A DNA stretch of 64,000 nt from a virus. This document shows, in pieces, positions 8,821 through 18,800 of this stretch (position 1 is its first letter; the number at the start of each line of letters is the position of its first letter). The notes beneath the pieces are model-generated. The model saw only the letters and a program-made list of their open reading frames with translations. It made no database searches and was not told the DNA's origin. The position numbers were made by a program, and so were the translations under genes. Location of the stretch: the IMG/VR virus record IMGVR_UViG_3300040808_002740, positions 1 through 64,000 of that record; one strand, given 5' to 3'.

Positions 8821-10541
8821 TGGCTCATGGTGAAGAACTCAGGAATCTTGCTTACTTTGCTGTAAACAAGTTGCCGGATGCGGACTACATGTTTGCGTCT
8901 TCGCCTGGGTCTTGGGCTGTGTCTGCTGGTAGCGCAACGATTTCTGTTGATGCCGAGGAGATTCCGTATTCTGGTGGTCAGAACTCTTTACGTATCGTTC
9001 CAGCAAATACTTCAGATTTCACCGTTGTCTTTGACGATGTGACAACTGATTTGGACGATAGGCGTGATGACATCATGTTTCACGCTTTGTTTAAATCAAA
9101 TTCTCCGTTTCGGGTGCAAATAGATATTTCTAGTTCTGGTTTGACTGATGTTTCTCGGACAGTAAGCGTCCCTGCGGGTCGTTGGGTTACTGTCCGAAGT
9201 TTAGGTATTGACATTCCTGATACTGAAGGTCAGAACTTTGATTTGTCATTCAGTTTGACTTTTTCGGATCATTCTTCTTCCACTCCTATCTATTTGGCAT
9301 ATCCGACCGTTATGCCTGATTTTGCGTTTATGGACAATTTGTTTGTTCGGGAGTCCATTCCGTTGTTGCCTGAAGTTCTGGTTGTAAAGGATTCCGAACA
9401 GACGTTCCCTTCTTTTCCAATGTCACGACTTGCTGATGTAGGTGCAACGTATTCAGGATTAGCTTTTGAGCAGTTTTTACATTTTCGCTATCGTGATTTG
9501 GCTTCTGGGAAGAATGTGAATGATCAGGAGACGTTGAGTGGTCTCGTTGATGTTGATGTTTCTGATGGTGATTATTTGCCTTGGTTGTCTCAGTTTGTTG
9601 GAGTGAATTTGACTGGCGCAAAGTCTGGTACTACGCCATGGGACAACTTGGTTGGTACAAGTGATACGGCGTTGACCACTTGGGCTGATTTGATGGCGGA
9701 AGCAGATACTGATGGTTTTGATTCAATTGATCTGACTGATATTGATCGTGTTGCTGGTGGTGATGTTACGGCGACCGTTGCATCTGGTGATTGGCCAAGT
9801 CCTGCTCCTGAAGTTGGTGACACGGTGATTATTGCTGGCACGACAAGTTTTGATGGCCAGTATGAAATAAATTCTGTTTCTGCTGGCACCTACGAGGTTG
9901 TGTTTAACGATGGTGTTGAGTGGGGATCCTTGACACGAGATGCTTCAGGTGACGTTGTCGGCTACATAAAGTCTGATGGGGCGACTAAGTATCTTGGGTA
10001 TCCTCCGAATTGGGCTCAGGTGGGAACGTTAATCACGATTTCTGGCGTCGCGGATACATCATTCAATGGAACGTTCACTATTACCGCTGTGAACGATTCT
10101 GCTAACACGATTGAGTGGAATGACGGGCAGACGTCTGCTGCTAGTGATTCAACTGGGTATGGCTCATACGTGGTTTCTGAAGCGGCGACTGGTTCGATCA
10201 CTCAGGTTGATTCATCTTGGCTTGATCTTGAGTTGTATGACTTGGCTACTTCGTCGTTGGTGGAGTTCCATAGAGATCAAATCAAGTATGCATATGGTGG
10301 TTTTAAGGGCGGGTCTTTAGATTCTTTGACGCAGGCGGTGAAGCAGTTTTTGCGTGACACGAAGACTGTTGAGATCACTCAGCATTATGGTGGCGACGAG
10401 TGGGCGATACTTGTTGAGACTTTGACTGCGGAAACACCTAATGGTTTGGACGATACCGCTGCTGAAGTTGTGACAGATTTGATTGACCTTAGTAAACCTG
10501 CTGGCTATGTTGTTACACATTTTTGTAGAGCATCGCTGTGA
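8820..10541 (+). CDS. Baseplate/tail protein I-like with inserted domains
   Basis: A 573-residue protein downstream of the J-like gene. Two blocks match the tail protein I family: DGDYLPWLSQFVGV near residues 248-261 and the end block YGGFKGGSLDSLTQAVKQFL at about 496-515, closing with KPAGYVVTHF. Between them lies a roughly 200-residue Gly/Thr/Asp-rich beta insertion with two similar halves (FDGQYEINSVSAGTYEVVF and FNGTFTITAVNDSANTIEW). The N-terminal 180 residues form another beta domain, probably a carbohydrate-binding-like jelly roll. It is much longer than P2 gpI, so it probably also carries surface-exposed decoration. AGGAG precedes the start inside the J-like gene. Confidence 0.72.
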   Translation: MAHGEELRNLAYFAVNKLPDADYMFASSPGSWAVSAGSATISVDAEEIPYSGGQNSLRIVPANTSDFTVVFDDVTTDLDDRRDDIMFHALFKSNSPFRVQIDISSSGLTDVSRTVSVPAGRWVTVRSLGIDIPDTEGQNFDLSFSLTFSDHSSSTPIYLAYPTVMPDFAFMDNLFVRESIPLLPEVLVVKDSEQTFPSFPMSRLADVGATYSGLAFEQFLHFRYRDLASGKNVNDQETLSGLVDVDVSDGDYLPWLSQFVGVNLTGAKSGTTPWDNLVGTSDTALTTWADLMAEADTDGFDSIDLTDIDRVAGGDVTATVASGDWPSPAPEVGDTVIIAGTTSFDGQYEINSVSAGTYEVVFNDGVEWGSLTRDASGDVVGYIKSDGATKYLGYPPNWAQVGTLITISGVADTSFNGTFTITAVNDSANTIEWNDGQTSAASDSTGYGSYVVSEAATGSITQVDSSWLDLELYDLATSSLVEFHRDQIKYAYGGFKGGSLDSLTQAVKQFLRDTKTVEITQHYGGDEWAILVETLTAETPNGLDDTAAEVVTDLIDLSKPAGYVVTHFCRASL

Positions 10542-10585
10542 TGGTGACGTAGTACAATTAGTGTTGACCTGACTTTGGAGTTGTC

Positions 10586-11707
10586 ATGACGGTATCTCAA
10601 ACAGAACGCTTACAAATTTATCGGTGGACTCAGGACACCGATGCGTTTACTCGTCTCCAGATGGACGAGTCTCACGAGAACCTTGAGGATCGTGTTGCTC
10701 GGTATGTGCGTTCGGATAGTCAGCCGGTCGCTGTTGCTAACGAATGGGCTCGATCTTTTTGGCTAGATCAAACAACCAATGTTGTTTATTTTTATACCGC
10801 CGAAGATGAGAACGGTTCTTGGAAACCCTTAAACCTTTACGGCACCGCCGCCCAAATGTCTACGACTTCGGGTTCCATTGTTGGATATCTGTCTGGAACT
10901 TTGCGTCAAACTAATTCTGCTGGTACCCGTGACGAGTTTGCTCGCATTGACCACCAGCATGAACTTCCCGCACCTGACTTGAGTGGCGTTGCCGCTAAGA
11001 GCACGCTCACTGGGAAGGGTTCAATTTATGCTGCTACTGGAGCTTCCACGCCAGGGAACTTGTCTGTTGGCTCAAACAACTATGTGTTGGTCGCTGACAG
11101 TTCAACTTCTACGGGTTTGAAGTGGGATCAGGTCAAGGGTGCAAACATTGCATCTAGTACAATCACGTACGACAAGTTGAGTTTGACCCAGTTGTCTGTT
11201 GCCGGAAACTTGTCCACGACTGGTACTGGTTCACTTACGATTGCTGGCCCTTCCACTCTTACTGGGAATGTTACGGCTAGTGGCACGATGTCTGTTGCTG
11301 GTGATTTGGCTGTTGATTCTGACACGTTGTTTGTTGATGTTTCTGCGGATCGCGTGGGCATCAATAAAAGCAATCCGTCAACGGCATTGGATGTTTCTGG
11401 AACGGTCACCGCTACAGCGTTTGCTGGCCCTTTGACTGGTGCTGTGACTGGCAATGCGTCTACGGCAACCAAGTTGGAAACTGCCAGAACGATCACGTTC
11501 CCGACCTCGGGTGATGTTAGTGGGAGTTTCACTTTTGATGGTAGTGCCAACAAAACCGTCACCCTGACCGTGAAAGACGATAGTCACACTCATGACGGCA
11601 GATACTATACAGAGACCGAAATTAACGATCTGGGGTTGAGGCGTATCCATATTTCAACGAGCGCTCCCAGCGATACGAACGCTCTTTGGATTGATACGGA
11701 CGGCTGA
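10586..11707 (+). CDS. Tail fibre protein with Mtd-like collar and repeat module
   Basis: A 373-residue fibre protein. The first 90 residues (RLQIYRWTQDTDAFTRLQMD) form a baseplate-anchoring part. Residues about 100-280 are Ser/Thr/Gly-rich beta sequence. Residues about 290-345 contain ETARTITFPTSGDVSGSFTF, the same module that recurs in the 2,094-residue fibre downstream. The end DSHTHDGRYYTETEINDLG is a common phage fibre tip sequence with a His-x-His-like element. GGAG precedes the ATG at 10586. TACAAT at 10552-10557 could be a -10 box but no convincing -35 is seen. Confidence 0.75.
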   Translation: MTVSQTERLQIYRWTQDTDAFTRLQMDESHENLEDRVARYVRSDSQPVAVANEWARSFWLDQTTNVVYFYTAEDENGSWKPLNLYGTAAQMSTTSGSIVGYLSGTLRQTNSAGTRDEFARIDHQHELPAPDLSGVAAKSTLTGKGSIYAATGASTPGNLSVGSNNYVLVADSSTSTGLKWDQVKGANIASSTITYDKLSLTQLSVAGNLSTTGTGSLTIAGPSTLTGNVTASGTMSVAGDLAVDSDTLFVDVSADRVGINKSNPSTALDVSGTVTATAFAGPLTGAVTGNASTATKLETARTITFPTSGDVSGSFTFDGSANKTVTLTVKDDSHTHDGRYYTETEINDLGLRRIHISTSAPSDTNALWIDTDG

Positions 11708-11709
11708 TC

Positions 11710-12723
11710 ATGGCTGCTATTAAGTACCATAATGGTTCTGGCTGGGTGACCATTCTTGATGGTCAACAGAAAATCAAGTACTACAACGGTTCTAGTTGGG
11801 TTGTGCCTCAACGAGTGAAATATTATTCAGGTGGCTGGCAGACCGCTTGGGTGAACGATGTTAGCGGTCCGACAGGTGGATCAGTTTACGCTGCCACTTG
11901 GAGTGACTCTGTTCGAGGGTTCAACGTTTCTTACAATGCTGCGTCTGACCCGAGCGGAATTGCGGTCGCAAAACTACAGTACTCACCTTATTATCCTTGG
12001 GCTTTTACAGACGTTGCAGATATCTCAATTTCTGGAGGAACCGCCCCTCACACCGTAAGCACGAGCGATAGACAGAATTACAGCACTGCTTGGTATCGAA
12101 CTATGTACATTGACAGTTTAGGTAACCCGAGTTACACGACGCCTCAGGCGTATACGACGAAACCTTGGGGATCTTTTTCCGCTGATCCGATCAGCACTTC
12201 TTTGAACGTCGGTTGGGGTACGTGGGCTACAGGATTTAACACCCCTTGGCGTACAGGCATTTCAGATGTTATCTCGGGGTGGATTGGCAGTTCTTCTAGC
12301 TACCAGTACGGGTACGTGTTTTATGGCAACAACACTATTGGGGGTGCGTCTGGGTCTTCTCGCGGGTATGCGCCGGATTCTGCGACTGTGAGTGTCAGTA
12401 AGTCGTCTTCAAGTGGTTGTGGTGGTGTCCTTACTTTTGCCACCCATAACTATGGCACTCGACCAACGACACCTGATCTTGCTACTCCTAATGGTTTTTC
12501 TAGCGGAATTATCAATTTTGGCGGTCACGAAACTGTTGCTTTCAGTTCTGGGGCGCGTTCTGCTGTGGGAACTAATTCTGGTTTTGGGTTGCTTATTTAC
12601 CCGAACAGCAGCCTGCAATCTACTTCTTGTGCGGGTGGTTCTACATATCGGCAGACGGCTCCTCCGGGGGATACCACCTATGATACTGACCCTTGGCGTA
12701 TTTATATTCACTACACGGTATAG
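11710..12723 (+). CDS. Tail fibre or receptor-binding protein
   Basis: A 337-residue Tyr/Ser/Gly/Trp-rich beta protein. Its start has three YxNGSxWV-type repeats (KYHNGSGWV, KYYNGSSWV, KYYSGGW), a short motif found at the beginning of phage fibre subunits. Residues 50-130 look like a fibronectin-type or Ig-like domain (SVRGFNVSYNAASDPSG). The rest is Gly/Ser-rich, with five cysteines in total, and could be a receptor-binding head. It lies two bases after the preceding fibre gene with no visible ribosome site, so it is probably coupled. Role inferred from composition and location. Confidence 0.6.
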   Translation: MAAIKYHNGSGWVTILDGQQKIKYYNGSSWVVPQRVKYYSGGWQTAWVNDVSGPTGGSVYAATWSDSVRGFNVSYNAASDPSGIAVAKLQYSPYYPWAFTDVADISISGGTAPHTVSTSDRQNYSTAWYRTMYIDSLGNPSYTTPQAYTTKPWGSFSADPISTSLNVGWGTWATGFNTPWRTGISDVISGWIGSSSSYQYGYVFYGNNTIGGASGSSRGYAPDSATVSVSKSSSSGCGGVLTFATHNYGTRPTTPDLATPNGFSSGIINFGGHETVAFSSGARSAVGTNSGFGLLIYPNSSLQSTSCAGGSTYRQTAPPGDTTYDTDPWRIYIHYTV

Positions 12724-12725
12724 AC

Positions 12726-12983
12726 GTGGATAAAGACGACGAGTTTGACTTCGCGAAGATGGTGGAAGAGGCTCTTCCGCAGCGTCTAATCACCAATTGG
12801 ATCATTGTTGCTGAGTCTGCTGATTCGTCTGGCCAGGACCTGCATGTGGTGTCGAGTCCGGGTATGAGCTCGTGGCTGGCTCAAGGAATGATAAACTGTG
12901 CAGGAGATATTATTCTCACTAACAGTTATTCGACCTATCAGGGAGAAACAGATGAAGAAGGTCAACAAGAAGCAGACGAGTGA
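12726..12983 (+). CDS. Small acidic protein of unknown function in the fibre region
   Basis: An 85-residue acidic protein starting at a GTG (MDKDDEFDFAKMVEEALPQR) three bases after the fibre gene stop. It has a helical N-terminus, a central beta segment (NWIIVAESADSSGQDLHVV) and an acidic tail (GETDEEGQQEADE). No enzyme motif is visible. Its last 32 bases overlap the start of the probable holin gene, which suggests coupling; it could be a lysis-associated or host-interaction factor, but this is not shown. A longer reading from 12693 would overlap the fibre gene and is less likely. Confidence 0.5.
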   Translation: MDKDDEFDFAKMVEEALPQRLITNWIIVAESADSSGQDLHVVSSPGMSSWLAQGMINCAGDIILTNSYSTYQGETDEEGQQEADE

Positions 12984-13161
12984 TCAAGTTGCCAAAGGCG
13001 GCATCATGGGTCTTTTCGTCTACGCAGCAAACAAGTGGAACATGGATCCGGGCTTGGTGGCAATCCTGCTGCCGATGATCGGTGCTGTTCTAGCCGTTGC
13101 TTCACAGAAGATTGGCGATCCGACGATTGCCTCTTTCTTCGACACCGATAGCGAGGACTGA
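12952..13161 (+). CDS. Probable holin (small membrane protein)
   Basis: A 69-residue protein with a strongly basic start (MKKVNKKQTSDQ), a hydrophobic region (GGIMGLFVYAANKW, then LVAILLPMIGAVLAVASQK) that can form one or two membrane helices, and a short acidic tail (FFDTDSED). This size and charge pattern matches phage holins, which form inner-membrane holes at lysis. GGGAG lies seven bases before the ATG, and a strong terminator follows the stop. No endolysin gene was recognised next to it; the M15-like domain of the tape measure is the only lytic candidate in the window. Confidence 0.5.
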   Translation: MKKVNKKQTSDQVAKGGIMGLFVYAANKWNMDPGLVAILLPMIGAVLAVASQKIGDPTIASFFDTDSED

Positions 13162-13187
13162 TTCTTTAGTTCCTCCCGACAAGGAGT

Positions 13188-13218
13188 GAAGTGGGGCGGT
13201 GTTGAGCCGCCCCACTTT
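13188..13218 (+). terminator. GC-rich hairpin terminator
   Basis: Positions 13188-13199 pair with 13207-13218 around a 7-base loop: 12 pairs, core GTGGGGCGG with CCGCCCCAC, and one G-T pair. AA precedes and TTT follows the core, giving a typical if short-tailed intrinsic terminator after the probable holin gene. Confidence 0.65.
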
Positions 13219-13230
13219 GCATTCCAGACC

Positions 13231-13258
13231 CCGACAGCGGCAAGATATGCGCTAAAAT
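13231..13258 (+). promoter_or_regulatory. Candidate promoter for the second fibre operon
   Basis: CCGACA at 13231-13236 and TAAAAT at 13253-13258 are separated by 16 bases and resemble a sigma-70-type promoter. It lies between the terminator at 13188-13218 and the next gene at 13291, where a fresh promoter is expected. Only the box sequences and the position support it. Confidence 0.35.
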
Positions 13259-13290
13259 CGTGGTAGTTCTTGTTGTTCGGAGGCGGAATC

Positions 13291-13638
13291 GTGATCGCAG
13301 GCGTCTATAACTTCACAATTTATCAGGGCGCTACGTTCAGTAGGGAAATCACTGTCCGGGATTCAGATAACGATCTTTTTGATTTCACTAATTACACGGC
13401 AAGAATGCACATTCGAGCCGAAATTGACAGCACTGAAACAATGGTTGAATTAACAACCGAAAACGGAATGATTGAGCTGGGTGGAACTGATGGGACTGTC
13501 ACTCTGACTATTTCATCCGCCGATACCGCATCAATGTCAACTGATGGTGTCTATGACTTGGAAATCATCAACAACGGGGGGCGTGTAGATCGGCTCTTGA
13601 AGGGTGCGGTGACATTAGATCTTGAGGTGACCCGGTGA
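13291..13638 (+). CDS. Small baseplate/fibre protein, BppU-N-terminal-like
   Basis: A 115-residue beta protein starting at GTG 13291, with GGAGG at 13279-13283 giving good spacing. The pattern YNFTIYQGATFSREITVRD, then FTNYTARMHIR, DGTVTLTISSADTASM and DGVYDLEI matches a small Ig-like domain that occurs at the N-terminus of upper-baseplate or fibre proteins in many phages, where it anchors adhesins. First gene after terminator and candidate promoter; overlaps the following gene by four bases. A longer start at 13270 lacks a ribosome site. Confidence 0.6.
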   Translation: MIAGVYNFTIYQGATFSREITVRDSDNDLFDFTNYTARMHIRAEIDSTETMVELTTENGMIELGGTDGTVTLTISSADTASMSTDGVYDLEIINNGGRVDRLLKGAVTLDLEVTR

Positions 13639-14117
13639 GCGATGAGGTTTACGTCAAGGTAACTGAACCAGACAAAGTAACTCTTGAGGTAGATGAACTT
13701 CGAAACAAAGTAAGTATCTCAGAAGATCAACTTAGTGTTGTCGTTTCTCTACTGGGTGCTCAGGGTTCTGCCGGTGGAACAATTATTTCCGGCACTGGAG
13801 ATCCCACTTCGTTGCTAGGTAACGCTGGCGATATTTACATTGATACCGAGGCTCCAGCACGTTTCTGGGGACCTAAAGGTGACGCTGATTGGCCAGAAAG
13901 CCCGTTCTTCACGCTCACGACCAGTAGACGTTACGTGTTTAATCAAGTTTCGCCTAGCGCGTCCTGGGAAATTACCCATCCATTAGGCGGTTTTCCCTCT
14001 GTAACCATTGTGGATAGTGCGAACTCTGTGGTTATTGGTGATGTAACATATATTGACGACGAAAACGTAGTAGTCGAGTTTTCTGGGGCTTTTTCCGGGA
14101 AAGCGTATCTTACCTGA
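13635..14117 (+). CDS. Fibre-associated protein
   Basis: A 160-residue protein with a GTG start inside the stop of the preceding gene (GTGA overlap) and GAGGTGA upstream. Residues 1-55 are beta/acidic. Residues 58-85 include GDPTSLLGNAGDIYIDTEA and RFWGPKGDADWP, a Gly-rich element seen in collagen-like and tail-spike linkers. The C-terminal 60 residues (SPSASWEITHPLGGFPSVTI, ending GKAYLT) match the small domain that ends many phage fibre-associated proteins. The same class of end domain is found in the following 397-residue fibre (VTHNMGSSDVIVQVFE and ISSGDYRIVV). Likely a short fibre or adaptor. Confidence 0.55.
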   Translation: MSDEVYVKVTEPDKVTLEVDELRNKVSISEDQLSVVVSLLGAQGSAGGTIISGTGDPTSLLGNAGDIYIDTEAPARFWGPKGDADWPESPFFTLTTSRRYVFNQVSPSASWEITHPLGGFPSVTIVDSANSVVIGDVTYIDDENVVVEFSGAFSGKAYLT

Positions 14118-14130
14118 TCGAGGGATCTAA

Positions 14131-15324
14131 ATGGCAACTAAATTTGTGACAAATTTGGATCTCAATCAGAATGAACTCCAAAATGCTGCTATCCAGAACC
14201 TGGCTTCTGCCCCTGTCAGCCCAACAACGGGTCAAATCTATTACAACACTTCAAATGACACGCTTTTCCTGTACAACGGAACTTCGTGGACAGATTTAAG
14301 TGGTGACATTCAGTCAATCATTGCTGGAACAGGTTTAGACGGTGGCGGTAATGATGGCGACGTCACTATTGATCTTGCTGATACTTCGGTAACACCTGGC
14401 TCATACGGTTCCGCTACTGCGATCCCAAGTTTCACTGTTGATCAGCAGGGTCGCCTGACAGCGGCAAGCGAAGTAAGCGTTGCCACGATCCTCAACATCT
14501 CTGCTGACACGGGAACAGATGGCGTCAGCCTCCTTAGCGACACACTGAACTTTACTGGTGGCGTAGGGGTAACGACTGTTGCTTCCGATAATGACATTGA
14601 GATCTATATCGGGCAAGACGTTGGAACTTCCGCGAGTGTCACGTTTGCAGAAGTTGAAACAACTGGAAATGTCACTATCGGTGGCGATCTTACGGTCAAT
14701 GGGACGACAACGACCGTCAACTCGACTACCGTCACGATTGATGACCCGATCTTCACGCTGGGCGGCGACTCAACTCCGTCGTCTGATGACGACAAAGATC
14801 GCGGTATTGAGTTCAAGTGGCATGACGGAGCCAGCGCGAAAGTCGGTTTCTTCGGGTACGACGACTCAACCGGACGTTTCACGTTTATTCCGGATTCCAC
14901 GAACACATCCGAAGTTTTCTCGGGGACGCTGGGCGACGTTGATTTCAGCGCCTACTACGTCAACGGAACTGAAGTCCTTAGTGACACCGTTGACCTTCCC
15001 GTTGCTTACGGCGGTACTGGAGCCAGCACAGCGGCAAATGCTCGTGACAATCTGGCTGAAACAAGTTCAAGTGGTCTAACGACCAGCACGCCAACTCTTG
15101 CCCGTGTCGCTGCGCAGGACTGCGCGGCATCTGCGGGTAGCACCAGCACGACAACGGTCACTCACAATATGGGTAGCTCTGATGTGATCGTGCAAGTTTT
15201 TGAGGCAGCAACAAACGCAACCGTTGTGGCGGATGTGGTTCGCACCTCAATTGACGTTGTCACCGTCACGATAAACGGTGCCAGCATTTCATCCGGGGAC
15301 TACAGAATCGTAGTTACTGGCTAG
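14131..15324 (+). CDS. Tail fibre protein
   Basis: A 397-residue fibre. It begins with ATKFVTNLDLNQNELQNAAI, then TGQIYYNTSNDTLFLYNGTS, a fibre shaft start common in aquatic phages. The middle contains GNVTIGGDLTVNGTTTTVNS, a module shared with the 2,094-residue fibre (GGNLTVNGTTTTLN), and a following beta domain (FKWHDGASAKVGFFGYD). The end, from VAYGGTGASTAANARDNL, has the fibre-tip motif GGTGA and a small closing domain with HNMGSSDVIVQ. A GAGGGAT ribosome site precedes the ATG. It is one of six or more consecutive fibre genes. Confidence 0.75.
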   Translation: MATKFVTNLDLNQNELQNAAIQNLASAPVSPTTGQIYYNTSNDTLFLYNGTSWTDLSGDIQSIIAGTGLDGGGNDGDVTIDLADTSVTPGSYGSATAIPSFTVDQQGRLTAASEVSVATILNISADTGTDGVSLLSDTLNFTGGVGVTTVASDNDIEIYIGQDVGTSASVTFAEVETTGNVTIGGDLTVNGTTTTVNSTTVTIDDPIFTLGGDSTPSSDDDKDRGIEFKWHDGASAKVGFFGYDDSTGRFTFIPDSTNTSEVFSGTLGDVDFSAYYVNGTEVLSDTVDLPVAYGGTGASTAANARDNLAETSSSGLTTSTPTLARVAAQDCAASAGSTSTTTVTHNMGSSDVIVQVFEAATNATVVADVVRTSIDVVTVTINGASISSGDYRIVVTG

Positions 15325-15364
15325 GTAAACAAAAACCCCGAGGGGTAACAACAAGGAACGAGTC

Positions 15365-15892
15365 GTGGCTCAGAAATTCACCGTACCAATTTCAGTACGG
15401 CAGTTATCATCTGCCGGTTCTGATGGCATCAGCGTAGCCGTTGATGGTGATTCTGACGTTCGTATCAAGGTTGAAGCAGGCGGTCGAATCTCTTGGGGTT
15501 CTGGATCAACTTCAACTGATACAAATCTTTACCGTTCTGGTTCTGACTCTCTGAAGACCGATGACATTTTTGAGGCTGCTTCCGGTCTTGTAACTCTTAC
15601 CACTAATGGTATTCCGACCGATGTGCTGGCAGACGGCGCTTTGGCTGTTGACACAACTAATGATTCGTTTTACTTCAGATCGGGAAGCACTTGGCGCACA
15701 CTGACAGCAGTTTTGTCAGGTTTGGAAGATGTGAACCTTACATCTTTACAGGACGGTCAAATACTAAAATATGACTCAAGTGCCAGTGAATGGTACAACG
15801 AGTACGAAATTCCACATAACATTGATGGTGGCTTGGCAGACTCCGTGTATGGAGGAATTGTAGCCATTAGCGGTGGAGGAGCAGCAGGCTAA
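15365..15892 (+). CDS. Fibre or adaptor protein preceding the giant fibre
   Basis: A 175-residue protein starting at GTG 15365 with AAGGA about eight bases upstream. Sequence is fibre-like: FTVPISVRQLSSAGSDGISV, then a Gly/Ser/Asp region, FYFRSGSTWRTL and LEDVNLTSLQDGQILKYDSS, a motif that recurs in the giant fibre (SDVDMTTLAPSEGDV and LKYNGTNWVN). The end is Gly/Ala-rich (VYGGIVAISGGGAAG). Its stop overlaps the ATG of the giant fibre, so the two are coupled. It may be the shaft base or a partner of the giant fibre. Confidence 0.6.
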   Translation: MAQKFTVPISVRQLSSAGSDGISVAVDGDSDVRIKVEAGGRISWGSGSTSTDTNLYRSGSDSLKTDDIFEAASGLVTLTTNGIPTDVLADGALAVDTTNDSFYFRSGSTWRTLTAVLSGLEDVNLTSLQDGQILKYDSSASEWYNEYEIPHNIDGGLADSVYGGIVAISGGGAAG

Positions 15893-18800
15893 TGGCAACA
15901 AGAATTCAGCTACGCCGAGATACAGCGGCGAATTGGACAAGTGAAGATCCAACTCTTGCTCAAGGCGAACTTGGGTACGAGACGGACACTGGGAAACTCA
16001 AACTTGGTGATGGTCTTACTGCATGGACTTCGCTTGACTATTACTACACAACGGCAACACTTGACGAAATTTCTGATGTAACCATCACATCTGCTGCTGA
16101 TGGCGATTTCTTGCGTTGGAATGGTGTTGCGTGGATCAATGACGCTGTAAATCTTGGCACCGACTCGGTTGGTGACTACGTTGAGAGCGTTACCGCAGGT
16201 ACCGGAGTCACCATTTTGGGTGGAACCGGTGAAGGCGCAGCAGCGTCAGTTTCAATCGGTCAGGAAGTTGAAACCACGTCAGATGTCACGTTCAACACTG
16301 TGACGGCAGACATTGTCGGTAATGCTGATTCGGCAAGCATCCTTGAAACCGCTCGAATCATTCAACTCTCTGGAGATGTGGCGGGATCTGTAAGTTTTGA
16401 CGGGTCCACGGATGTCAATATCGCGGCGACAGTTCAGCCTGACTCGGTGGCTTTGGGTGCTGACACAACTGGTGACTATGTCCAGAATTTGGTTGCTGGT
16501 ACCGGTGTAAACCTGGCAGACAATTCTGGTGAGGGTTCAACCCCGACGATTGCTATTGGTCAGTCGGTTGGGACTGGCGATGATGTCACTTTCAATTCTG
16601 TCACTGCTTCTCTGACAGGCAATGTTACGGGTGATGTGTCTGGCAACGCTGGAACGGCTTCCGCCTTGCAGACACCTCGAGTTTTCACTGTTGACGGAGA
16701 CGTTGCTGGTTCGGTTTCTTTTGATGGATCTGCCGATGTCACGATCACGACCACGGTGCAACCTGACAGTGTTGCTCTTGGGACGGACACAACTGGGGAT
16801 TACACCGAAGGTGTTAGCGGCGGAACAGGTGTAACTGTTACTGGTGGTTCCGGAGAAGGAAACACGCCTTCTATCGCTATTGGTCAAGACGTTTCAACAA
16901 CGTCAAACGTGACTTTCAACTCTGTTGCGACAACTGCTGATCTAACTGTCGGCGGTAACCTCACGGTCAACGGAACAACAACAACTCTGAACACCGCAAA
17001 CCTGTACGTTGAAGACAACATCATCAACCTTAACAGCGGTGTTACTGGCGCCCCATCGCTGAATGCTGGCATTGAGGTCACACGTGGAACCTCTAACAAC
17101 GTTTCTGTTCGTTGGGATGAAACGCAAGATGTTTGGGAGTTCACCAACGACGGGGTCACGTACTACCCGCTGCCGACAGAAATTGATGACATTCCTGGCG
17201 TAAACATTGTTTCTGTTTCTAACGATGACATTATTGCGTGGGATTCAACGGCGGGAGAGTGGCGCAACATTGCACCAACTGTCGCTGGTCTGACAGATAC
17301 CACGGTCGCAACTCCAGCATCTAACGACTTTCTTCGCTACAACGGAGCGGAGTGGATCAATGCTGCGATCACTCTTGGTGATCACACTGTTGGGTCGTTT
17401 GTGCAGAATCTCGTTGCTGGCACTGGTATCACGCTCAGCAATAATTCAGGAGAAAAAGCAACTCCCACTATTGAAATCGGCCAGTCGGTTGGAACAACTG
17501 ATGACGTAACTTTCAACACTGTTACAGGCGATTTGGTTGGTAATGCTGATACGGCAACAGCGTTGGAAACGGCTCGAACGATCCAAGTTTCTGGTGATGT
17601 GGTTGGTTCTGCATCATTTGATGGCACAGCAAATATAAATATTGCGGCGACAATTCAGCCTGATTCTGTCACTCTTGGTACTGATACGACCGGCGACTAT
17701 GTTCAGAACCTGGTTGCAGGCAACGGGGTCACGCTCACCAATAACTCTGGAGAAGGCGCAACTCCAACCATCACTCTTGACAGTACGGCAAGCGTAACTT
17801 TTGAAGATGTGACGGTAAACGGTCTTCTTGACGCTGGCCATATTCACGGTGAACTTGCTGGACCTGTATATGTTCATGTTAAGAACACATCGGGTTCCAC
17901 CATTGCTAAAGGTACGCCTGTTTATGCGACAGGTTCGGTTGGTGCGAGTGGCAAAACAGAAGTGTCGCCTTCGGATGCGGCAACATCTTCAACAATGCCC
18001 GCACTGGGAATCACGACCGCTGAACTGACAGCAAACGCAGAAGGTCACGCCGTCATCCTCGGCGTTATCAAACACATGAATACGTCGTCGTACGACGTCA
18101 ACGATGTTCTGTATGTTGATGAAGGTGGCGGACTGACACGTACCCGTCCGACGGCTATCGGGTCAAAAGTTCAAGCCATCGGTCGAGTCATCCGTAAGGA
18201 TGCATCTACTGGCGAAATTCTTATCCTCGGTGCAGGACGCGCAAACGACACGCCGAACGATATTGAAGCCGTTCGGGTTTATGCGTCGTATTACGACGTT
18301 GCGGCTTCAACCTACACTCCTGATTCAACGCCAACATATGAAGAAGGTCGAATCTGGTACGACTCGGCTAACAAAGCGCTACGTGCATTTACGAGCACGA
18401 CTGGTGTTGATATTGCTCTCGGTCAAGAGCAGGCGTTGTACGTTCATAACGATTCAGGTGTAAGTATTCCGGCAGGTTCGGCTGTCTATTTCACTGGTGA
18501 AACGGCGGCTATCCCAACCATCGCTCTGGCTGATGCTAGCGATGGAGATAAAGTCAACGTTGGTGGTGTCGCCAAAAGCACTATCGCTGATGGCGCTTAC
18601 GGATTCATTATTGAATCTGGTGTTTTGCTCGGTGTTGACCTCAGCGGTTTCTCCGTCGGGGACAGGCTTCACCTATCAGCAACAACACCAGGTGCTTTAA
18701 CCACGGCTGTTCCGACCTACCCGAACTATGCAATTGGGATTGCTGAGGTGCTTCTCGCTCAGGATCCAGGTTGTTTCCGGGTCAAAGTTGTTTCAGAGGT

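Noticed and set aside
15330-15350. Terminator from ACCCC-GA-GGGGT before the 175-residue fibre gene
   Set aside because: Stem is only four or five pairs with a two-to-four-base loop and no T run.
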